From Mesorhizobium sp. J8 (GTDB lineage Bacteria; Pseudomonadota; Alphaproteobacteria; Rhizobiales; Rhizobiaceae), in assembly GCF_016591715.1 (NCBI RefSeq), contig NZ_AP024109.1:4154001-4218000 (forward strand): DNA of 64,000 nucleotides. The letters are read 5' to 3'. This document shows positions 44,661 through 52,318 of this stretch, piece by piece. A program made the translations under genes and the position numbers. How positions within the stretch are numbered: the first letter of the stretch is position 1; the number at the start of each line of letters is the position of its first letter. The notes beneath the pieces are model-generated. The model had not been told where the DNA came from. It did no database searches and saw only the letters and a program-made list of their open reading frames with translations.

Positions 44661-45518
44661 ATGGATAAGCGCGATCTCTCGACCTTGTTCAGGGAGCGGC
44701 TGAAATTGCTCTTGACACGCTCCGATCTCAACCAGTCGGCCTTCGCGGCGGCCGTCGGCATCGACCGCTCGGCGCTGTCCCAGCTCCTGTCCGGCGCCTC
44801 GACCCGCCTGCCACGCGCCGAGACGCTTCTCAACATCGCGGCCGAGTTCAAGGTGTCGCTCGATTGGCTGCTGGGCCTCTCCCAGGACGAGGGCGTCACC
44901 GGCGAAATCAGGGAGAGCCTCGAGATCGAGGAGGCGCCCGACGGCTTCGACCGCACATTGCTCGCCAAGTGGCATGCCGAGGCGGCAGGCACCAAGATCC
45001 GCTACGTGCCGGCGGGCATCCCAGACCTTCTGCGCACCGAGGCGCTGGTCGAATACGAGGCCGGCATCACCAACAAGAGCCGCGAGGCGCAGGCCGGCGA
45101 AACGCAATACCGCATCGACTATACGAGGCGGCCGGAGACCGACATGGAGGTCTGCATGCCGCGCCACACGCTGGAGATCTTCGCGCGTGGCCTTGGCGTC
45201 TGGGATCGTTTCCCGGAAGCCGAGAGGCGCAAGCAATTGCTGCACATGGCAGCCCTCCTCGACGACCTTTACCCGACGTTCCGGCTGTTCCTCTACGACG
45301 GCCGTATGCGCTATTCGATCCCCTATACCATCTTCGGACCCTACCGCGCCGCGATCTATGTCGGAGACATGTATCTGGTGTTGAACGCCACTCAGCCGAT
45401 CCGCACGCTCGCCAGCCACTTCGACAACCTGATCCGCGCCGCCGACATCAACGCGCATGAGGCGGCAAGCTTCACGCAGAAGCTGGCCGCAATGTCCTTC
45501 CCATCAGGCTCTGTCTAA
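44661..45518 (+). CDS. XRE-type helix-turn-helix regulator with a large C-terminal domain
   Basis: 285 residues. The ATG at 44661 has AGGAG 7 nt upstream. The N-terminal HTH (SDLNQSAFAAAVGIDRSALSQLLSG, residues about 20-50) is of XRE type. The following 200 residues are not a cupin of the usual kind and I do not recognise them (DMEVCMPRHTLEIFARGLGVWDRF and FRLFLYDGRMRYSIPYTIFGPYRAAIY). The gene directly precedes the DUF1989 gene and then the homocysteine methyltransferase. It may control local amine or C1 metabolism. Confidence 0.8.
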   Translation: MDKRDLSTLFRERLKLLLTRSDLNQSAFAAAVGIDRSALSQLLSGASTRLPRAETLLNIAAEFKVSLDWLLGLSQDEGVTGEIRESLEIEEAPDGFDRTLLAKWHAEAAGTKIRYVPAGIPDLLRTEALVEYEAGITNKSREAQAGETQYRIDYTRRPETDMEVCMPRHTLEIFARGLGVWDRFPEAERRKQLLHMAALLDDLYPTFRLFLYDGRMRYSIPYTIFGPYRAAIYVGDMYLVLNATQPIRTLASHFDNLIRAADINAHEAASFTQKLAAMSFPSGSV

Positions 45519-45569
45519 CTGCCGGCATCGGTACCATCCTGGCCGCCGCTCATCGTCTCAGGGAAACCC

Positions 45570-46172
45570 ATGCAAGCATCGCGCCACATCGTCGTTCCTC
45601 CGCAGTCGGGCCGTTCCACGCGTGTCAGGCGCGGCGATCTGATCCGCATCATCGATCCCAAGGGCCAGCAGGTCTCGGACCTATGGGCCTTCTCGACCGA
45701 AGGCAGACTCGACTGGCTGAGCACATCGCAGACCCGCGACATCACAGAGCGGCTGTTCCCGAAGCCCGGCGACCATTTCTACAGCGCCGCCGGCAGGATC
45801 ATGCTGACGCTGGTCGAGGACGCCTCGCCGGGACCGCACGACATGCTTTACCCGGCCTGCGACAGCGCGCTCTACGAACGCGCCGGCCTGCCCAACCACC
45901 CGAACTGCCGCGACAATCTTATGACGGCCCTCGCCGCGGAAGGCATCGACCTGCCCTTCGCGCCCGACCCGGTCGACCTCTTCCAGAACTCCTTGCCGCA
46001 GCCGGACGGCACGCTCGTTGTCGAGGCCTCGATCAATCCGCCTGGCGGTTACGTCACCTTGCGCGCCGAGCAGGACCTCCTGCTTGTCGTCACCGCCTGC
46101 TCGGTCGACCACCACCCGACCAATGGTGATGCGTGCACCGAGATCGAGGTCGAGATCACACCGGCCGCATAA
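45570..46172 (+). CDS. DUF1989 (urea carboxylase-associated) family protein
   Basis: 200 residues with the family features RRGDLIRIIDPKGQQVSDLWAF, MLYPACDSALYERAGLPNHPNCRDNL and EASINPPGGYVTLRAEQDLLLVVTACSVDHHPTN. DUF1989 proteins accompany urea carboxylase and guanidine- or amine-related genes; their reaction is unclear. Lies between the XRE regulator and the homocysteine methyltransferase. Confidence 0.82.
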   Translation: MQASRHIVVPPQSGRSTRVRRGDLIRIIDPKGQQVSDLWAFSTEGRLDWLSTSQTRDITERLFPKPGDHFYSAAGRIMLTLVEDASPGPHDMLYPACDSALYERAGLPNHPNCRDNLMTALAAEGIDLPFAPDPVDLFQNSLPQPDGTLVVEASINPPGGYVTLRAEQDLLLVVTACSVDHHPTNGDACTEIEVEITPAA

Positions 46173-46204
46173 GGTCTTCTCGGTCGCAAGCTCGTTGACT
46201 GGAC

Positions 46205-46220
46205 ATAAAGACTTCTTTAT
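46205..46220. promoter_or_regulatory. Palindromic operator ATAAAGA-CT-TCTTTAT before the homocysteine methyltransferase
   Basis: A perfect 7-2-7 inverted repeat 31 nt before the ATG at 46252. The same motif recurs upstream of the methyl-THF methyltransferase at 60487. The style recalls operators of ArsR-type methionine-cycle regulators of proteobacteria (SahR/SamR), but that match is from memory. Confidence 0.7.
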
Positions 46221-46251
46221 ATCGTTATTTGAAATTCCAAATACGAAAGCT

Positions 46252-47274
46252 ATGGCCATGACCACGACCAACCCGATTGACGCATTGCTTGCCGAAAAGG
46301 GCGTGCTTCTGGCCGACGGCGCCACCGGCACCAATTTGTTCGCGATGGGCCTGCCGGCCGGCGAGGCGCCCGAGCTGCTCAACGAGACGGCGCCCGAGAC
46401 CATTGTCAGCCTGCATCAGAATTTCGTCGACGCCGGCGCCGACATCATCCTGACCAACTCCTTCGGCGGCACCCGCCACAGGCTCAAGCTGCATCACGCG
46501 CAGGACCGCGTGCACGAGCTGAACAAGCGCGCCGCCGAGATCGCACGTTCGGTCGCCGACAAGGCCGGCCGCAAGGTGATCGTCGCCGGCTCTGTCGGCC
46601 CGACCGGCGAGTTGTTGGTGCCGCTCGGGGCGCTGACCTATGACGACGCCGTCGATGCCTTCGCCGAGCAGATCGAGGGTCTCAAAGCCGGTGGCGCCGA
46701 AGTCGCCTGGATCGAGACCATGTCAGCGCCCGACGAAATCCGCGCCGCGGCCGAGGCCGCTATCCGCATCGGCCTGCCCTATACCTATACCGGTTCGTTC
46801 GACACAGCCGGCCGCACCATGATGGGCCTGCTGCCGAAGGACATCCACGCCGTCGCCGACGGTCTGTCGCAGGCACCGCTCGGCGTCGGCGCCAATTGCG
46901 GCGTCGGCGCTTCCGATATCCTCGCCTCGCTGCTCGACATGACCGAGGCGAAGCCGGAGGCGACCGTGATCGTCAAGGGCAATTGCGGCATTCCGGAATT
47001 CCGCGGCAGCGAGATCCACTATTCCGGCACCCCGGAGCTGATGTCCGATTATGTGCGTCTGGCGGTCGATGCCGGCGCCAAGATCGTCGGCGGCTGCTGC
47101 GGCACCTCGTTCGCGCACCTCGCCGCCATGCGCAAGGCGCTCGATGCGCACACCAAGTCGACGCGCCCGACCGTCGAGACGATCGTCGAACGCATCGGCC
47201 CGATGCGGAACAAGACGGCAAGCGCCGGCGATACCGGCGAAGGCAGGCGGGAACGCAGGCGCAGCCGCGCCTGA
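46252..47274 (+). CDS. Homocysteine S-methyltransferase (BHMT/MetH N-module type)
   Basis: 340 residues, a single homocysteine-binding (beta/alpha)8 domain like the first module of MetH or betaine-homocysteine methyltransferase. The N-terminus reads LLADGATGTNLFAMGLPAGEAPELLNE. The zinc ligands are C216 in GANCGVG and the pair C282-C283 in GGCCGT. It would methylate homocysteine to methionine using methyl-corrinoid or a betaine. The other MetH modules are encoded separately in this window (corrinoid, pterin, activation), which favours the split methionine synthase reading. A second ATG at 46258 is possible. Confidence 0.87.
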   Translation: MAMTTTNPIDALLAEKGVLLADGATGTNLFAMGLPAGEAPELLNETAPETIVSLHQNFVDAGADIILTNSFGGTRHRLKLHHAQDRVHELNKRAAEIARSVADKAGRKVIVAGSVGPTGELLVPLGALTYDDAVDAFAEQIEGLKAGGAEVAWIETMSAPDEIRAAAEAAIRIGLPYTYTGSFDTAGRTMMGLLPKDIHAVADGLSQAPLGVGANCGVGASDILASLLDMTEAKPEATVIVKGNCGIPEFRGSEIHYSGTPELMSDYVRLAVDAGAKIVGGCCGTSFAHLAAMRKALDAHTKSTRPTVETIVERIGPMRNKTASAGDTGEGRRERRRSRA

Positions 47275-47284
47275 CAGGGCCTGG

Positions 47285-47563
47285 TTATTTGGTGTTTTCG
47301 GCGTAGCGCAACAGCGCCGTATCGAAATCGACAACGTTCTGGCTGTCGGAGCTCATCGTAATCAACGCGCCCGATGCGCCCGGATCGCTGATCTGCTCCA
47401 GCATCACGCGAAACCGGTCGTTGTTGAGCGCCGAAAGCGCCGTGTTGCGGGCCGCGTCGACATCGCTCCGAATGCGCGCCGATTCCGCTGACGGCGCGGA
47501 CGATCCCCGCACCGGCGCATTGGCCGCCGTCGCGTTCGCATTGCCGATTGTCGTGATATGCAC
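47285..47563 (-). CDS. Hypothetical small protein, GTG start
   Basis: 92 residues from a GTG start, with GAGGGA six nt upstream. The first 25 residues are Ala/Ser/Asn-rich and likely disordered; the rest (SALNNDRFRVMLEQISDPGASGALITM, DFDTALLRYAENTK) looks folded. Convergent with the homocysteine methyltransferase gene. No family recognised. Confidence 0.6.
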   Translation of the reverse strand: MHITTIGNANATAANAPVRGSSAPSAESARIRSDVDAARNTALSALNNDRFRVMLEQISDPGASGALITMSSDSQNVVDFDTALLRYAENTK

Positions 47564-47667
47564 TGCTGATCCCTCAAAGCCCTACCAGCACGAACTAACA
47601 AAAGTTAATTGCGGCGAGGTTCCGGAAAAGCCACGCAATTTAACGATCGCAAAAGGCCGGCGGGACA

Positions 47668-47712
47668 ATGCATGTCGCCCGGAAGTGTGGAGCGCTTCTG
47701 GGCCAACGCATC
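47668..47712. repeat. Degenerate half copy of repeat family A
   Basis: It begins with ATGCATGTCG, as in the complete copies at 9411 and 12549, but the right arm is lost. Confidence 0.5.
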
Positions 47713-47783
47713 AAAAAAAGACCTAAGCGCGCCGCACCGCGACGCGCTTGGCCCCGCTGGCCCTCGTTGGAATTCCAGGCTCT

Positions 47784-49964
47784 TTACTTGTTACCATCCA
47801 GCGATGCGGCAAGCCGCACCAGCGACAGGAACTCCGCCCTGTAGCCGAACGGATCGGCGCCGCGCGCGGCATTGGCGATCTCCGCGATCCGGTCGTAGCC
47901 GAAATTCGCCGTCTGATCCTCGTCGCGTAGCTTCTGGCCGAAAGCCGCGACCGCAACCGAGAAGCGCTGGTCGGCGCCGGCCGCATCGAAGGACTTGACC
48001 TCGTTGGCGGCGGTCACCGGCGTGGTGATCAGCTTGGAGACATTCTCGTCCGGGAGCTTGTAGCGGACCTTGACGAAGGCATATTCGTCGGCATTGGCGA
48101 CGCCGCCATTGTCGACCTTGGCCTGGCCGTAGCGCAGCGGATCGACCTGCTCGCCACCGCTCCCCTTCGGCGTGATCTCGTAAACCGCCGTCACCGAATG
48201 GCCGGAACCGATATCGCCGGCGTCGACACGGTCGTTGTTGAAATCCTCGCGCTTCAAGGCCCGGGTCTCATAACCGACAAGACGGTATTCCGACACGGTC
48301 GCCGGGTTGAACTCGACCTGGATCTTGACGTCCTTGGCGATGGGGAACAGCGTCGAGGACGCATCGTCGACCAGCACCTTCTGCGCCTCGGCGAGCGTGT
48401 CTATATAGGCAGCCGTGCCGTTGCCGTTCTGGGCGATGGTCTGCATCATCTGGTCATTCAGATTGTCGCGGCCGAAGCCGAATACCGACAGGAACACGCC
48501 TTTCTTGCGTTCCTTCTCGATCAGACGCTTGAGGTCGTCGTCATCGGTCTGGCCGACATTGAAGTCGCCGTCGGTGGCCAACATCACGCGGTTGACGCCG
48601 TCCTTGACGAAGGATTGCTGGGCAAGCTTGTAGGCCTCGCGGATGCCTTCCTCACCGGCCGTCGAGCCGCCGGGCTCGAGATTGTCGATGGCCGCAAGGA
48701 TCTTCTGCTTTTCCGACGCCTTGGTCGGCATCAGCACGGTGCCGGCATTGCCCGCATAGGTGACGATCGAGACGGTATCGTCGGGTTTGAGCTTGCTGAC
48801 CAGCAGCCTGAAGGCGGATTTGAGCAGCGGCAGCTTGTCCGGCTCGTCCATCGAGCCCGAGACGTCGATCAGGAAGACCAGATTGGCCTTCGGCTGCTCG
48901 GCCGGCTTGACGTCGAAACCCTTGATCGCGACATGCATGAGCTTGGTGTGCTCGTTCCACGGCGTCGGCATCACGGTGACGGTCGAGTTGAACGGCGTCT
49001 TGGCCGAGTCCGGACCTTTCCAGTCATATGGGAAGTAGTTGATCATCTCCTCGACGCGAACCGTGTCCGGGTCTGGCAGGCTGCCCTCCTTCAGCGAGCG
49101 CCGCACGAACGAATAGGAAGCAGTGTCGACGTCGATCGAGAAGGTCGAGACCGGATCCTGCGCCGTTTCATGCACCGGATTGGTTTTGAACGTCTCGATG
49201 CGGTCGCGGTTTTCCTCCCGCGGCTGCATCTGGTCGCCAAGCACGGGCGCCGGCTGCACCATCAGCTTGGAATCGGCGACGGCGGGTGGAGACGCCGGAA
49301 TGGCGGTCGCTACCCCTGCCGGCGCCTGATCGGCCCTCGCGGCTTCATCCTTTAACGGCGGTGAAAACTGCACCTTGCCCGGTGAACCAGCCTTGCCGCC
49401 GGCGGCGAGCTGACCGCTTTCGCCAGGCGCGGGCATCGCCTCGGGCGCTGCCTCCTGCTTGAGCAGGCTGTCGACCTCGGTCGCCGGCTTGGGAGCTGCC
49501 GGCGCCATCTGGGAATTCGCGAACGTCTCGGCGTCCGCGTCGCTCTTCTTCGCCTTCGCTGGCGCAGCCGTCAGCGGCTCGTTGATCGCAGGTTGCTCCG
49601 GCGCCCGCTTTTGCGCCGGCTTGTCGGCCAGCGTCTCCGTGACCTTGCCGTTATCGCCGCCCATGACCGGCTGCTGTTCCTTCAACATCTCGAAAGCGGC
49701 ATAGCCGGCGATAGGCAGCGCGACCAGCGCGGTGATGGCCGGCGTGGCAATGAGTTTCCGTTGCATGATGTCTCTCCAGAGCTTTCTTGCTCGCTCCGTG
49801 AGACGAAGGCCTGCCGGCGTTCCTTGGGCGCCCGGCGAATTTTTTTCGTCCAAGTCGTATGCCTGCATCGCGGCGGCCAGCGCGCGCGCCTTGGCCTCGC
49901 CTTCCGGTGCTGGTACAGCGATGTCGCGCAGCCTTTCGAGTTCGTTGTCGTCGACCATGGTCAC
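47784..49964 (-). CDS. VWA-domain protein with membrane anchor (YfbK-like), probable sigma-factor partner
   Basis: 726 residues. The N-terminal 80 cytoplasmic residues lead to one membrane helix (LIATPAITALVALPIAGYAAFEML). A Pro/Ala/Lys-rich linker follows, then a VWA_N-type region (DVDTASYSFVRRSLKEG). The von Willebrand A domain has its MIDAS motif in FLIDVSGSMDEPDK, and a C-terminal region follows. Its start overlaps the stop of the upstream ECF sigma gene by 4 nt, so it may act as a membrane-bound regulator of that sigma factor. The cytoplasmic segment lacks an obvious zinc anti-sigma motif. Confidence 0.85.
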   Translation of the reverse strand: MTMVDDNELERLRDIAVPAPEGEAKARALAAAMQAYDLDEKNSPGAQGTPAGLRLTERARKLWRDIMQRKLIATPAITALVALPIAGYAAFEMLKEQQPVMGGDNGKVTETLADKPAQKRAPEQPAINEPLTAAPAKAKKSDADAETFANSQMAPAAPKPATEVDSLLKQEAAPEAMPAPGESGQLAAGGKAGSPGKVQFSPPLKDEAARADQAPAGVATAIPASPPAVADSKLMVQPAPVLGDQMQPREENRDRIETFKTNPVHETAQDPVSTFSIDVDTASYSFVRRSLKEGSLPDPDTVRVEEMINYFPYDWKGPDSAKTPFNSTVTVMPTPWNEHTKLMHVAIKGFDVKPAEQPKANLVFLIDVSGSMDEPDKLPLLKSAFRLLVSKLKPDDTVSIVTYAGNAGTVLMPTKASEKQKILAAIDNLEPGGSTAGEEGIREAYKLAQQSFVKDGVNRVMLATDGDFNVGQTDDDDLKRLIEKERKKGVFLSVFGFGRDNLNDQMMQTIAQNGNGTAAYIDTLAEAQKVLVDDASSTLFPIAKDVKIQVEFNPATVSEYRLVGYETRALKREDFNNDRVDAGDIGSGHSVTAVYEITPKGSGGEQVDPLRYGQAKVDNGGVANADEYAFVKVRYKLPDENVSKLITTPVTAANEVKSFDAAGADQRFSVAVAAFGQKLRDEDQTANFGYDRIAEIANAARGADPFGYRAEFLSLVRLAASLDGNK

Positions 49965-50524
49965 ACTTCCCCGGCTGAACGCATCAGCACCTTCAGCCGT
50001 TTCTTTGCTTCATGGATGTGCCAGGAAACCGTCGTCTCCGAGATCGCCATCACCTCCGCCGCCGCCGCGTGATTGAGACCTTCGCCGTAGACCAAAAGCA
50101 CCGCATCACGCTGCTTGTCCGGCAGCATCCGCACCGCCGCCCATAGCGCGTCGGACGGATCGTCGGCCTCGGCCGAAGCTTCACCCGCAATCGATGCATA
50201 GGCGCCATAGGCATCGGTCTTGGCGGTGTCGCGGGCGCGCTTGCGCATCATGTCGCGCGAAGCATTCAGTGTCATGGCATAGAGCCATGTCGTGAACGCG
50301 CCGCTGCCCTGATAGTCGCGGATCGCCCGGCCGAGCCGCACGCAGACGTCCTGGGCGATGTCCTCGGCGTCGGCTTTGCGGCCACACCAGCGATAGGCGG
50401 CGCGATAGACGAAGCCATAGTGCCTTTCGACCAGCTTGCCGAAAGCCCCCCTGTCTCCGCCCCTCGCCCGCCCGATCAACTCGGCATCGGAGGCTTCGCT
50501 GTCGTCCAGCATCATCGCCGTCAT
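49961..50524 (-). CDS. ECF-type RNA polymerase sigma factor
   Basis: 187 residues. Region 2 (LVERHYGFVYRAAYRWCGRKADAEDIAQDVCVRLGRAI) and region 4 (LPDKQRDAVLLVYGEGLNHAAAAEVMAISETTVSWHIHEAKKRL) are clear. Four-nucleotide overlap with the VWA gene implies coupled translation. Target promoters unknown. Confidence 0.9.
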   Translation of the reverse strand: MTAMMLDDSEASDAELIGRARGGDRGAFGKLVERHYGFVYRAAYRWCGRKADAEDIAQDVCVRLGRAIRDYQGSGAFTTWLYAMTLNASRDMMRKRARDTAKTDAYGAYASIAGEASAEADDPSDALWAAVRMLPDKQRDAVLLVYGEGLNHAAAAEVMAISETTVSWHIHEAKKRLKVLMRSAGEV

Positions 50525-50593
50525 TTGCCTGTTGGACGAAGGCTAATGACCAATCCTTGGGGCGATAGGAAGATTTTTTTGCGGCAGCCTTTT

Positions 50594-50620
50594 CCTTCTC
50601 CCCGTTGAACGGGGAGAAGG
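50594..50620. repeat. Short perfect hairpin repeat
   Basis: CCTTCTCCCC and GGGGAGAAGG surround a 7-nt loop. This is a frequent intergenic hairpin in rhizobial genomes and may serve as terminator for the upstream reverse-strand gene. Confidence 0.6.
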
Positions 50621-50704
50621 TGTCCGAAGGACGGATCAGGGGCAGCGCCAACCTTCGAAGGTTCGCGCTACGAGACACCCTCCCGGCAATCGGCGAAAGA
50701 AGGC

Positions 50705-51436
50705 TCAGCCCAGTGTTTCAGCGAAGAACGTCGTCAACCGCTTCCAATGCCTCTCAGCGCCCGCCTCGTCATAGACGCCGTGATCTTTGACGCACCAGCC
50801 ATGGCCGACGCCGACATAATTCTCGATGACGTGGTCGACCTCCGCCACCCTCAGTGCCTCCGCCAGCCGGGCCGACTGTTCGGGCGGGAAGCTACGGTCG
50901 ATGCCGGCGACGCCGATATAGAGGCGCGCCTCGATCGAAGCCGCCTTGCGATGCGGGCTGTCGGGCGCGTCACTGGCAAGATTGCCGCCATGGAAGCTTG
51001 CCGCGGCAACGATCCGGTCCGCATAGCTCGCCGCCGCGTTCAGCGCCCGCGCACCGCCCATGCAATAGCCGACGACGCCGATCGGCCCGTCAATGCCCTC
51101 GGCCGCGAACGCGTCGAGGAAGGCAGCGCTGTCGCGGATGGTCATCTCCTGCGTCGTGCCGGTCACCAGCGCCATCAACTTGGTCTTGGTTTCCTCCGCC
51201 GTGAAGGCGGTCTTGGCGTCGAACGGCCCATAGGGCGCGTTGCGGTAGAAGAGATCCGGCACCAGCACGGCATAGCCGTTGCCGGCAAGCCTTTCGGCCA
51301 TCTCGTCGAGGGCCGGGCGCGGCCCGAATGCGTCCATATAAAGGATGACGCCGGCGCGGGCCTTGGCGGACGGTCGGAAAAGCCCTGCCTTCGCCTTGCC
51401 GTCCTTGGTTTCGATCTCGATCTGCTTGCCCGCCAT
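50705..51436 (-). CDS. Dienelactone hydrolase family protein
   Basis: 243 residues from the ATG at 51436, preceded by GGAG. Alpha/beta hydrolase with the DLH-type nucleophile Cys at about residue 125 in GVVGYCMGGARAL, the Asp in the GVAGIDRSFP region and the His in VGVGHGWCVKDHGVYD. Substrate unknown; many such proteins are general carboxyl-ester hydrolases. Confidence 0.83.
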   Translation of the reverse strand: MAGKQIEIETKDGKAKAGLFRPSAKARAGVILYMDAFGPRPALDEMAERLAGNGYAVLVPDLFYRNAPYGPFDAKTAFTAEETKTKLMALVTGTTQEMTIRDSAAFLDAFAAEGIDGPIGVVGYCMGGARALNAAASYADRIVAAASFHGGNLASDAPDSPHRKAASIEARLYIGVAGIDRSFPPEQSARLAEALRVAEVDHVIENYVGVGHGWCVKDHGVYDEAGAERHWKRLTTFFAETLG

Positions 51437-51539
51437 GCTGGTCTCCATTGCTCGTCGCGCGATAGATATCGGGCTCAGCCGTTCCGGCAAGACAATCCGT
51501 GGGCGGATTGTTCAAGATTTCGTGCTGACCGCCTGCTTC

Positions 51540-52229
51540 CTACAGCCTCGCAAAGGCAGCCATGTGAAAGGCCTGCGCCTGCGGCGGATAGCGATAGGCT
51601 GTGCCGTAAGGGCAAGCATTGCGGTCGAGACAGCCGCCGCTCCGGCACGGCGCGCCGCGAGGGCCGCGCACATGGCCAAGACAGGCGTCATGGGCAAAGC
51701 CATCCACCGAATAGGCGTCGACCGGACAGGATTTCAGGCAAGGTTTTGCGACACATGTGTCGCAAAGATGAATCGCTGCATGAGCTTCGGGAACAGAAAT
51801 CTCGTCCTCGAACAGCAGCGCGCCGCGATAGGCATGCCACAGCCCGTATTCGGGATGCATGAGGATGCCGAGGGGCGACGGCTTCAGCCCCTCCGCCCGC
51901 ATCGCCCATTGCTGGAACGGCAGATAGGGCCGGTCCGAAGGCGACACCGCGCGGGCGCCGAATTCTTCCGCCACCGCGCCGATCACCTCGCCCGACCAGC
52001 TGTCGAGCGGATTCGCAATGGCCTGAGGCCGTCTCCTGAGCCAGCGCTGGAAATATGGCCATGGCGCCGCGCCCGCTTGCCCGATCAGCAGCACGGATCT
52101 GGCCGGCGCGCCGGAACGCCCGGCTGGCGCCTCCTCGTCGTCACCGAAGCTGAAGCCGCCGCGGAGAATCAGGCCGTTGACCGCGAGCGCGGCCGCAATC
52201 TCCTCGACCGTGCCGCGGAAAAAAGTCAT
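51540..52229 (-). CDS. 4Fe-4S ferredoxin-like protein (QueG-like C-terminal type)
   Basis: 229 residues. The N-terminal 140 residues lack metal motifs. The C-terminal part has cysteine clusters CDTCVAKPCLKSCPV and CLGHVRGPRGAPCRSGGCLDRNACPYG, suited to two iron-sulfur clusters. It lies 89 nt downstream of the second MttB gene on the same strand. An electron-transfer role in keeping cob(I)alamin reduced is possible but only inferred from position. Confidence 0.72.
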   Translation of the reverse strand: MTFFRGTVEEIAAALAVNGLILRGGFSFGDDEEAPAGRSGAPARSVLLIGQAGAAPWPYFQRWLRRRPQAIANPLDSWSGEVIGAVAEEFGARAVSPSDRPYLPFQQWAMRAEGLKPSPLGILMHPEYGLWHAYRGALLFEDEISVPEAHAAIHLCDTCVAKPCLKSCPVDAYSVDGFAHDACLGHVRGPRGAPCRSGGCLDRNACPYGTAYRYPPQAQAFHMAAFARL

Positions 52230-52318
52230 CCCTTCCGGTCCGGGTCGGAGAACGCGCTCCGCCAGACTTCCTTATGGATGATGTTGGCGACTTTAGCCCG
52301 GCCTGACTCGGGCTCCTT

